Shown one piece after another: positions 6,766 through 12,901 of a stretch of DNA of 16,102 bases. The position numbers and the translations under genes are program-made. Source of the DNA: JAFGLP01 sp050014895 (lineage in GTDB: Bacteria > Chloroflexota > Dehalococcoidia > GIF9 > UBA5629); contig JBEKCL010000064.1 of assembly GCA_050014895.1 (NCBI GenBank), positions 1 to 16,102 on the forward strand, in the 5' to 3' direction. Every line of letters starts with the position of its first letter. The stretch's first letter is position 1. Under the pieces are notes generated by a model. The model was not told the DNA's origin and ran no database searches. It saw nothing but the letters and a program-made list of their open reading frames with translations.

Positions 6766-9103
6766 TCTCTCTGACCCCTTCCTCCAACCTATCTGCAGGG
6801 ATGACCAACAAGATGTTCGTTCCCTTGCCCGGCCTGGAAGAGATCTTCATTCTTCCCCCCAACTGCTGCAAACGCTCCTCCATGCCGATCAGGCCGAACT
6901 TGTTTTCTTTCAGCAGGTCGGTTTTAGAGCCGGAAGTATCGAACCCCCGGCCATTATCACTGACTTTAACGATCAAGTTCTTGTTTAACCGGATCGTCAC
7001 CCGCGCCAGATTGGCCCCGGAATGTTTGATCGCATTGTTAAGCATCTCTTGAATCAGTCGAAAAGTGGCTATTTCGATATCGCGATTTATGCGCAGGGAA
7101 TTGTCGAAGCCTTTTACGTCCATCACGATCTCTATGTTCTCGGCAATCATCAGTTTTTTAACCAGCCACTCCACGGAGGGCAAGAAACCGAGATCGTCCA
7201 GGATCGGTGGCCGCAGTTCCGTGCATACGTTCCGCAATTCGTAGATCAGGTCCTGGATATTTTCCTCAATCCCCTGTATCTCCCCGGCAGTGCATGCTAT
7301 TTCATTCACTTTTGGACATGTGCGTTCCCTGGCCAGCCTTAGAACATGAATAGCCGTCTGCAACGGCCCGTCATGGATCTCCCTGGCAATAGCCCGCCGT
7401 TCGTCTTCAATTTTACGCTGGGAAACGTAGTGCAGCAGCCGAAGATTCCGAGCATGTTCCTGCTCCTGCTCTATCTTTTGTTCCAATGAGCCCATAAGTT
7501 CGATATTTTCCACTGCTAACAAGACCTGTTTTCCAATGGTGGCTACCAGGGAAACCTCCTCGCTGGACAAATATGCCTTATGCAATTCAAAACCTAAAAA
7601 GAAACCGATCCTGTAAGTATCGTTGGACAGGGAGATCAGAAAAGCGGCCGGGAAGCCCCTTGGCAGGGAATGATCTGGGGGATCATGTCTCAGGTCTGAA
7701 AAGTATTGCCTCAGAAAAGCGACCTCTGACGGGTTGTCTCTGTATTTTCCCGCCGGTGATAATACTGTAATCTCCTTTCCTTTTTTGAGCAGGAACAGGG
7801 CACCGTCCAGGGACATGTTCTCGGCAATCGCTTCGGAAAGCATGAACCCCAATGAGTCCAGGCTTGATATACCGGTCAGGGAGTCGCTGAGTTGACCCAG
7901 CCTTCTTTTGTAAGAAACCAGGCCCGGGAAAAAAGCCTCCTCCAGCCGCTCCTGCAGCCTACTATAAGAGTTGAAAAACAGGAGCACCACGAAAGCTGAG
8001 ATAAAAATCCCGTATAGTGATAGGTTTTTATGGCCAAGTTCAATCCAGAACAAACCGGCAATGATCGCCGCTTCAGGTAGAGAGATCATCAGGTTGATCG
8101 ACAGTTTACGTAGCAGATAACCAGCGCTTGGCAAGTAGTTGCTTGATTGAACATAAACGATAGTGAGGGGGAGGAAAATAATGAATATAGAAGTTATTTC
8201 GCTACTGATCAAAGGAACTCCGGAGATAACTACAGGAATAGCGCTGAGTAACAGGAATGGCGCCAGACTGACAATAATTCCCGTCAGCACCAGCATGATC
8301 TGATTGCGTACGAACCCATAATTGTTTGACTTCAATGATCTGTTGATAATCATGATGCTAAACACGAATCCTAGTAGAGCATTGATAAACAATAAGCTAC
8401 GAATAGTTTGCATCAGGCCCGGCCAGACCAGGAAACCCACTAATGTAAAGACAAGTACAGCTAGTGAAATAATCAGGCTTAATCCGGAAACTCTTTTTGC
8501 AGCCGGTGTTTTATTCTCAACAGGGAAAACCGTTGCCAATTGCACCAGTAAAAACGATAGGCAGCCGAAGCACATTAACTCCAAAAACGTTGCCGGCAGG
8601 ATGCTCCGGGCGGAGACGGGCGAGATGACAATGGCTGCGGCTGTGGTCATGTTCAGCCAGAATATTTCCCTGGCGGGTGTCTGGCAATTGGACTTAATCA
8701 GGCACAGCAAACCGGAAATAAAAAATGCCACGGAGAGCAGTAAAACCGCCGCATCATCCGCCAAGGTAGTATCGAATGACCCACCATTCAGGCTGATAAT
8801 TTTCGGTTGTCCTGATGGCAGGAGGATCTCAATACTGTGGAAGCCTTCAAGATTGCCCCACTTCAAGTTGAAAAAATCGTCCGGGGGCCGGTTGTCAACC
8901 GCCAGGATCAGGTCTCCCCGGCGCACGCCATATCTTATCGCCGTTCCTTGGGGATCAACTTTGCTGACAATCCAATCTGGACCCTTTTTCTGGGCAGTCA
9001 AGCCAGCATAAGGTTGTTTAAAAACGTAGTAGATATTGATGCCGGTCAGACAGAGGAATATAAGAATCATCAATATTGCAAAAAGGGATTTATGGCGCAA
9101 CAA
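6737..9103 (-). CDS. comP: ComP-like membrane sensor histidine kinase
   Basis: The 788-aa product begins with one membrane helix (~7-26) and then a PDZ-like segment (~38-105, with GVRRGDLILAVDNRPP), as in Bacillus ComP. A block of about ten hydrophobic helices follows (~118-385), then a GAF-like region (~400-555), a HisKA_3 dimerisation segment with phospho-acceptor H577 (AREIHDGPLQ), and an HATPase domain with N box (EMLNNAIKHSG) and G boxes (DNGRGFD, KFGLIGMEERL). Its role would be to sense the prenylated peptide outside the cell and phosphorylate the ComA-like regulator. The start is TTG at 9103 or 9100, preceded by AAAAAGGG ~10 nt upstream. It overlaps the comQ-like gene end by about 14 bp. 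Confidence 0.88.
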   Translation of the reverse strand: MLRHKSLFAILMILIFLCLTGINIYYVFKQPYAGLTAQKKGPDWIVSKVDPQGTAIRYGVRRGDLILAVDNRPPDDFFNLKWGNLEGFHSIEILLPSGQPKIISLNGGSFDTTLADDAAVLLLSVAFFISGLLCLIKSNCQTPAREIFWLNMTTAAAIVISPVSARSILPATFLELMCFGCLSFLLVQLATVFPVENKTPAAKRVSGLSLIISLAVLVFTLVGFLVWPGLMQTIRSLLFINALLGFVFSIMIINRSLKSNNYGFVRNQIMLVLTGIIVSLAPFLLLSAIPVVISGVPLISSEITSIFIIFLPLTIVYVQSSNYLPSAGYLLRKLSINLMISLPEAAIIAGLFWIELGHKNLSLYGIFISAFVVLLFFNSYSRLQERLEEAFFPGLVSYKRRLGQLSDSLTGISSLDSLGFMLSEAIAENMSLDGALFLLKKGKEITVLSPAGKYRDNPSEVAFLRQYFSDLRHDPPDHSLPRGFPAAFLISLSNDTYRIGFFLGFELHKAYLSSEEVSLVATIGKQVLLAVENIELMGSLEQKIEQEQEHARNLRLLHYVSQRKIEDERRAIAREIHDGPLQTAIHVLRLARERTCPKVNEIACTAGEIQGIEENIQDLIYELRNVCTELRPPILDDLGFLPSVEWLVKKLMIAENIEIVMDVKGFDNSLRINRDIEIATFRLIQEMLNNAIKHSGANLARVTIRLNKNLIVKVSDNGRGFDTSGSKTDLLKENKFGLIGMEERLQQLGGRMKISSRPGKGTNILLVIPADRLEEGVRENENGGADCR

Positions 9104-9998
9104 TGCTCATCAGCCCTTTTTTCTTTTCGGTAGGCACATTTACCTGTTCAAGGGCATTTAAGGCCTCTGATGTGAAGGTCTCGCATAGAAAATTACAATA
9201 ATGGATCGCCCCCGTATCAGTTAGCATCCGGCGCAGCCCGTCTCTGTCCCAATTCGGCTCTCCCTGCAGCACGTTCTGGACGTAGATGACCGGCAGGCTT
9301 TTCTTTCCCTGATTGAAGTCGCTCTTTCCGGTGGTATCAATAATGTCGTGCAGGTCGTTATGAATCTGGGCCATCATTCCGATGTTGTATCCATAACAGC
9401 TTATCAAAATCCGGTCTTCAATACTGGCACCACCTGTTATGGCTCCCGCTTCGCAGGCGCAACCGGTGAGGCTGGCCGATTTTTTGGCAATACTTTTTAA
9501 GTACTCTTCCTGGGCCATGTTTTCTTTATTCTGAAAGATGGTCTCCTGGATCTGCCCGTCGCAGGCCCGGCTGCCGGTGGCGCAGAACAGGCTTGCCAGG
9601 TCTTTGAACTGGCGCGGGTCATCAATTGTTGTAAGCGCCTGGTAGCTCAGCATTGAAAAACAGGTTCCCGCGTGCAGAGCGATGGCAGGGGCCATCCTCC
9701 GCCAGGGAACCTCGTCATTGTCGTTGTCGGCCAGGTCGTCCAGGATGTCGGCGGCCAGCGCCAGCAATTCCATCGCCAGCGATGCCGGAATCCCCCGGTT
9801 CACATCTTCGGTAAACAGAGAGTTGACCGCCAAAGTCAAGTAGAACCACTGGGCGTACTTGTTGTTTTTCTTCTGATTCTCCAACTGGCGATAGTCCCAG
9901 CATTCCTGTAAAATAGCCAGCGTTTCGTCTGAAAACCGGGCGCCGTTAAACAATAAGAAGGCCCTGTTGTTGATCAATTCCTGCCAGGCTTCGACCAT
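9090..9998 (-). CDS. comQ: ComQ-like isoprenyl transferase (pheromone modification)
   Basis: The 302-aa product has the trans-isoprenyl diphosphate synthase fold signature. The first Asp-rich motif is DDLAD (87-91, in LAADILDDLADND). The second is NDLHD (214-218), followed by a GKSDFNQGKKSLP segment. ComQ proteins of this family cleave and/or prenylate the ComX precursor on a Trp near its C-terminus; the position between a ComX-like ORF and a ComP-like kinase supports that role over a housekeeping prenyl synthase. The length is close to Bacillus ComQ (~300 aa). ATG 9998 lies 13 bp after the comX stop; an in-frame TTG at 10028 with AGGG upstream would overlap comX by 17 bp and is a real alternative. 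The second motif begins with Asn rather than Asp. Confidence 0.85.
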   Translation of the reverse strand: MVEAWQELINNRAFLLFNGARFSDETLAILQECWDYRQLENQKKNNKYAQWFYLTLAVNSLFTEDVNRGIPASLAMELLALAADILDDLADNDNDEVPWRRMAPAIALHAGTCFSMLSYQALTTIDDPRQFKDLASLFCATGSRACDGQIQETIFQNKENMAQEEYLKSIAKKSASLTGCACEAGAITGGASIEDRILISCYGYNIGMMAQIHNDLHDIIDTTGKSDFNQGKKSLPVIYVQNVLQGEPNWDRDGLRRMLTDTGAIHYCNFLCETFTSEALNALEQVNVPTEKKKGLMSIVAP

Positions 9999-10011
9999 GT
10001 CCAGTCTTGAA

Positions 10012-10221
10012 TTAAGCCCAGTAGTCAAGCGGCCCTATGTTGCCGATCGCACCGCTGGCATCTGCAGCAAGTAACTGCTTGCTGAAATATTGTTTCAGAA
10101 AAGCAGCCTCCCTGCCGGCGATCCCCTCAATTACGGGTTCCTCCTTTTCCAACAGCTTCTTCCTCAGTTCTCCATCGCTGAACAGGGCATTGAAAATCTG
10201 GGGCAATCTCTCCGAAAACAT
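10012..10221 (-). CDS. comX: ComX-like pre-pheromone
   Basis: The 69-aa peptide precursor starts MFSERLPQIFNALFSDGELR and ends GNIGPLDYWA, with Trp at position 68. Bacillus ComX precursors are 50-75 aa, have a helical N-terminal leader and carry the prenylated Trp within the last few residues. The segment FLKQYFSKQLLAAD before the tail resembles the leader of known ComX. There is no signal peptide, as expected. ATG 10221 is preferred because AAAGGAGG (10235-10228 on the minus strand) lies 6 nt upstream; ATG 10227 touches that site. The gene is first in the operon, ahead of comQ, whereas in Bacillus comQ comes first. Identification rests on position, size and tail, since ComX sequences diverge extremely fast. 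Confidence 0.75.
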   Translation of the reverse strand: MFSERLPQIFNALFSDGELRKKLLEKEEPVIEGIAGREAAFLKQYFSKQLLAADASGAIGNIGPLDYWA

Positions 10222-10261
10222 AGCCATCCTCCTTTGAAAAAATGGAAATATGATTGGAAAG

Positions 10262-10335
10262 TTCTATATGGTGCTGTTATTTCCTTCAGCATTTCCGACA
10301 GGTTTTTTAAAAACCCAGCATTTCCGACAGGTTTT
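10262..10335 (-). promoter_or_regulatory. comX upstream region: two 20-bp direct repeats 29 bp apart
   Basis: A perfect 20-bp repeat, CAGCATTTCCGACAGGTTTT on the plus strand, occurs at 10287-10306 and 10316-10335. Each contains the RACAGGT box also found in the promoters at 4331 and 10403, and the 29-bp period is the same. On the minus strand the nearer copy lies just upstream of a poor -35 (TGCTGA, 10291-10286) and a -10-like TATAGA (10268-10263), about 40 bp from the comX start. Autoregulation of comX by the ComA-like protein is the simplest reading. The boxes point away from comX, so they could instead be distant sites for the divergent promoter. Confidence 0.55.
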
Positions 10336-10402
10336 ATAAGCTGAAAATAGTTTCATTATGCCTTGAAGACCTGCTATCATAGGTAATTTCAAGTTATTCA
10401 AG

Positions 10403-10499
10403 CATTTGTTCTCCTGTCAATAATAACAGGTATAACAAAAAACTAGCATTTCTGACAGGTGTATTTTTCTAGATCGGCTATTATAATTTTTATTGGCTG
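10403..10499 (+). promoter_or_regulatory. Quorum-sensing-type promoter P2 (twin of 4331-4427)
   Basis: The palindrome CCTGT-CAATAATA-ACAGG (10413-10430) is followed by box AGCATTTCTGACAGGT (10445-10460) and a perfect TATAAT (10482-10487). The 29-bp and 27-bp spacings are identical to those at P1. Differences from P1 cluster between the second box and the -10 (8 of 15 mismatches in 20 bp), while the boxes themselves are kept, which argues for selection on them rather than a very recent copy. Confidence 0.75.
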
Positions 10500-10737
10500 T
10501 GGTCGGAGTTGGAAGCTAATTGATCAAAATGACAATCCATTTTTCGTGGAGAGGGTTAATGAATGTTCAAAGAAAAGAGCCCCGGTGAACCAGCAGGCCG
10601 TCCCCGTTGCTCACCGAGGGAGAACGCCATTCCTTTGCATGGCAAAGGTACAGGCAACTTTATTCTAGCCACACGCCCGAGCTTTGTAAAGAACACGCAA
10701 ACAGCGAAAAACTGAAGATAAGAAAGGAGATCTCACA
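10500..10737 (+). other. Long 5' leader of the 10738 gene
   Basis: About 240 nt separate the -10 from the first gene. The leader contains CGGTGA/TCACCG arms and a compact CTTTGC-ATG-GCAAAG hairpin, and shares GCAAACAGCG (10697-10706) with the leader of the 4577 gene (4531-4540). I could not match it to a riboswitch class. No gene is supported in it. Confidence 0.35.
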
Positions 10738-11178
10738 ATGATCAAGAAATACTTTAAGATGGTATTGTGCGCTTTTGTGGTGGGTATCATTTTAGCAAGT
10801 GCACCTGCAGCGTTTGCAGGACTCGCATACAGTAATCCAATATATTACGGTCCCATTGATGGCTACAGTTACTATAACGAGGCTTTAGTTTATACAGGAA
10901 GCGGTTTAGCATATGCAGAAACTTTGGAATCAAACCAGGGGTCGGGAAATGTACCAACGGGATATATGGGCTGTTTGGCTAGGTTATATAACTCATCGGG
11001 TACGCTTGTAACTAATACCCCTTGGGAATATAATAGTCAGCCCATGCTTAGTTTTGCTGCGTACACTAACGATATTTACACTAGTGGCACTTACTATTCT
11101 TCTGGCATAGCCTCAGCATATAATGGTAATGGATATACTCCCTACTATACCTATCAGAGCCCAAATCAAACTCTTTAA
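10738..11178 (+). CDS. Small secreted Tyr/Ser/Gly-rich protein
   Basis: The 146-aa product has a classic signal peptide (MIKKYFKMVLCAFVVGIILA, then SAPAAFA) with a predicted cut after AFA. The mature protein is ~119 aa, very rich in Tyr, Ser, Gly and Asn and nearly free of charge, with one Cys. It probably folds as beta-sheet outside the cell. I recognise no named family; the size and composition recall small secreted bacteriocin-like or matrix proteins, but no specific motif supports either. AAAGGAG lies ~8 nt before ATG 10738. It is the first gene under promoter P2 and is followed 13 bp later by another exported protein. Confidence 0.8.
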   Translation: MIKKYFKMVLCAFVVGIILASAPAAFAGLAYSNPIYYGPIDGYSYYNEALVYTGSGLAYAETLESNQGSGNVPTGYMGCLARLYNSSGTLVTNTPWEYNSQPMLSFAAYTNDIYTSGTYYSSGIASAYNGNGYTPYYTYQSPNQTL

Positions 11179-11191
11179 GGAGGAGATGATA

Positions 11192-11662
11192 ATGATGGGA
11201 AACCAAATGTGGTTAAAGCCGCTTGGGGTAAAAACATTCGTAATTGGTGTTGCCATTATTGGTGGTCTGGTGGTTGGGACGTTTAGCATAAGCCCTGCAA
11301 TAGCTAAAGCCTTTTCTAATCCTATCCAAAGCCTTTCGTCTGCCCCAGTTTTTCCAAGAAACCAGAGTGGCCAGACGTACGGCTCTGACATGTACTCGAC
11401 TTCTCCAGCCACAGAGCCGGATCTAGTGTTAGCACGCGGTACCGACGGTACTATTGGGTACGTGAAATCAATCGATCTATATGGTACGCAGCCCAAAACG
11501 CCAGAGGAAGCAGTAGCCTTGAATCCTAAGGTTGGTGATGTTAAACAAATCCCTCTGTATGCTGTTGATGGAAAAACTGTTATTGGTAAATACAATATCG
11601 TCGCAGGAAAAGTAGGGGGAATTACAGCAGAAGAAAATCAAAACTCTGCATCTACAAAATAG
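11192..11662 (+). CDS. Small exported protein, second gene of the P2 operon
   Basis: The 156-aa product begins at ATG 11192, 7 nt after AAGGAGGA (11177-11184), which overlaps the stop of the previous gene; the two are clearly co-transcribed. ATG 11195 is equally possible. A hydrophobic segment (~13-37: KTFVIGVAIIGGLVVGTFSI) ends in an AIA-K site and can act as signal peptide or anchor. The C-terminal ~75 residues contain a patterned region: GTDGTIGYVKSIDLYG, KTPEEAVAL, IPLYAVDGKTVIGKY. I have the impression of similar tails in small exported Bacillus proteins but cannot name a family. It may be an immunity, chaperone or partner protein for the product of the first gene; that is inference from the pairing alone. 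Confidence 0.8.
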   Translation: MMGNQMWLKPLGVKTFVIGVAIIGGLVVGTFSISPAIAKAFSNPIQSLSSAPVFPRNQSGQTYGSDMYSTSPATEPDLVLARGTDGTIGYVKSIDLYGTQPKTPEEAVALNPKVGDVKQIPLYAVDGKTVIGKYNIVAGKVGGITAEENQNSASTK

Positions 11663-11724
11663 TCGGCAACTAGAACCTCTCACGCCTCTTGTTGGGGCTC
11701 GCACTGAATAGCAAAGGAACAATA

Positions 11725-11773
11725 TTGTGAGGGATGGGGGCGATATAACATTCTGCGCCCCCATCCCTCACAA
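11725..11773 (+). terminator. 18-bp perfect hairpin after the P2 operon
   Basis: TTGTGAGGGATGGGGGCG (11725-11742) and CGCCCCCATCCCTCACAA (11756-11773) pair without error around a 13-nt loop. The tail is AAAATG rather than T-rich, so classical termination is not assured; the stem is unusually long and GC-rich. It lies ~60 bp after the last gene and would at least stabilise the mRNA 3' end. Confidence 0.55.
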
Positions 11774-11815
11774 AAATGTGCGTTGCGTCCAAGTCCAATT
11801 TCCACACTTCAATAA

Positions 11816-11986
11816 TATCCAAATAATATTCTTGATAACAAAACAGAATATGTTTTTTCTGAAATCGGCGCTCCCGCTTTCGTTAAAGAATACTTTGCCG
11901 CAAGGCAATGAGGGAGTATTGAAGCTCAAGAAGCGATGCCGGCGGAACCTGGTCACTTTAAAAAGATATTTATTCTAAAAAAGTGA
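11816..11986 (+). pseudogene. Possible decayed coding fragment
   Basis: Read in one frame, this stretch gives protein-like sequence (KTEYVFSEIGAPAFVKEYF, AARQ) up to a TGA at 11909-11911, then GSIEAQEAMPAEPGHFKKI to a TGA at 11984-11986. The amino-acid mix looks coding, but there is no start and one internal stop. I cannot name a family. It may be a gene remnant or chance. Confidence 0.25.
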
Positions 11987-12044
11987 TCTAATCGGCTCCT
12001 CAAACCGAGTACAGATTTATCTCTAAAAAAGAATGCAGGATAAG

Positions 12045-12136
12045 GGGCGATATCGCCCACGACTACACACACCCGGCAAAGCCGGGTGGGGACTATAAGA
12101 AAAACGTAGTGCATTTAAACTACGTTTTTTCTTTTT
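12045..12136 (+). ncRNA. Hairpin series ending in a strong terminator: candidate small RNA
   Basis: Three perfect hairpins follow one another: GGGCGATATCGCCC (12045-12058), CACCCGGC-AAA-GCCGGGTG (12070-12088) and AAAAACGTAGT/ACTACGTTTTT (12100-12129). The last is followed by TTTTTTCTTTTT-type sequence and is a textbook terminator. No gene lies upstream on this strand within ~380 bp, so the terminator must end some transcript. A short structured RNA is one explanation, the tail of the decayed gene at 11816 is another. I see no clear promoter. Confidence 0.4.
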
Positions 12137-12214
12137 GTAGTCACAGCAGACTACTATCCGTGATTAATGCCTTTAATATCAAGGCTTTACGTCTACTACA
12201 AATATGACTACAAA
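12134..12214 (+). promoter_or_regulatory. GTAGTC/GACTAC repeats upstream of the RHH gene (candidate operator)
   Basis: GTAGTC (12137-12142) and GACTAC (12149-12154) form an inverted repeat with a 6-bp gap. Further half-sites are CTACTACAAA (12193-12202) and GACTACAAA (12206-12214); the last is the exact complement of TTTGTAGTC at 12134-12142. Ribbon-helix-helix proteins typically bind short repeated sites in their own promoters, so autoregulation by the product of 12235-12636 is likely. Confidence 0.4.
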
Positions 12215-12234
12215 TAAAAAGGATGTGATCAAAA

Positions 12235-12636
12235 TTGAAACAGCACGTAGTTAATGTCCGACTGCCCAAGGTTCTATATGATCAGATCAAGAGTCTGGCC
12301 GCAAGCAGAGAGGAGTCTATTGCTGAGTCGATTAGACGCCTGTTGGAACAGGGAGCTAGCACTGAGATCATTGCACAGGAATTAGATACGATCACCACTG
12401 CGATTCGCAAAACGATCAGAGCCGAGCTCAAGAGCACCGAAAACCGGTTGGCCGCCCTGGGAGCAAAAGCGACTATTGCAGCCGGAACATCTGAGTATAT
12501 GCTGACTACTCTTTTTGAGCGCAGCATCTCTGGGGATGCATCGGAGAAGCAGCGGCAGGCGAAGGCAATACACGAGGATGCCAGGAGGAAGGCCGTGATA
12601 GGCTTGAGACAGCCGGGAGGCGATGGGTGCGCATAG
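12235..12636 (+). CDS. Ribbon-helix-helix (CopG/Arc-type) DNA-binding protein
   Basis: The 133-aa product starts with a ribbon-helix-helix pattern (residues ~4-40): beta strand HVVNVRLPKVLY, helix DQIKSLAASREES, helix IAESIRRLLEQG. A helical, probably coiled-coil segment follows (~45-75: ELDTITTAIRKTIRAELK), then an Ala-rich and a charged C-terminal helix. Such proteins are autoregulators, antitoxins or relaxosome accessory factors on mobile DNA; the longer coil suggests something beyond a minimal antitoxin, but no partner toxin is visible. TTG 12235 is the only start after the AAAAAGG (12216-12222), since the in-frame ATG at 12223 is followed at once by a stop. Repeats in the upstream 100 bp are candidate operators. 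Confidence 0.65.
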   Translation: MKQHVVNVRLPKVLYDQIKSLAASREESIAESIRRLLEQGASTEIIAQELDTITTAIRKTIRAELKSTENRLAALGAKATIAAGTSEYMLTTLFERSISGDASEKQRQAKAIHEDARRKAVIGLRQPGGDGCA

Positions 12637-12805
12637 CCCTTTTTCTTCAAACAAAGCTTTTACCTGCCTACCAAGACCAACGCCTGAGACCACGGAAGCG
12701 GAGAGAGATCCGAAGAGAGGTCGATCGAGGATAATTTCGGACCCGTCAAGCCTGGAACTGCCTCCGGAAACGTCAAGTACATGTTCGAACCCTCCGTTCA
12801 AATGA
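12623..12805 (+). CDS. Short ORF overlapping the RHH gene end
   Basis: This 60-codon ORF starts at ATG 12623 inside the last codons of the RHH gene, with GGGAGG close upstream (only 2 nt spacing). The product is Pro/Ser/Thr/Glu-rich and hydrophilic with no recognisable domain. The overlap fits translational coupling, but the composition is weak evidence for a real protein. Confidence 0.3.
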   Translation: MGAHSPFSSNKAFTCLPRPTPETTEAERDPKRGRSRIISDPSSLELPPETSSTCSNPPFK

Positions 12806-12901
12806 TGATGCTTGCCTAGAATTTCTCAAAACTATCTTTATACCGTGGAACTCCACATCTTTCATGGAATTGTTCGATACTCGTACCATACAAATTGCAA
12901 A

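Noticed and set aside
8322..9011. 229-codon plus-strand ORF inside the kinase gene
   Set aside because: It is antisense to the membrane part of the ComP-like gene, has no ribosome-binding site and reads as a shadow frame.
10500..10737. Riboswitch in the P2 leader
   Set aside because: Hairpins exist, but I could not place the conserved core of c-di-GMP, cobalamin, glycine or other common classes.
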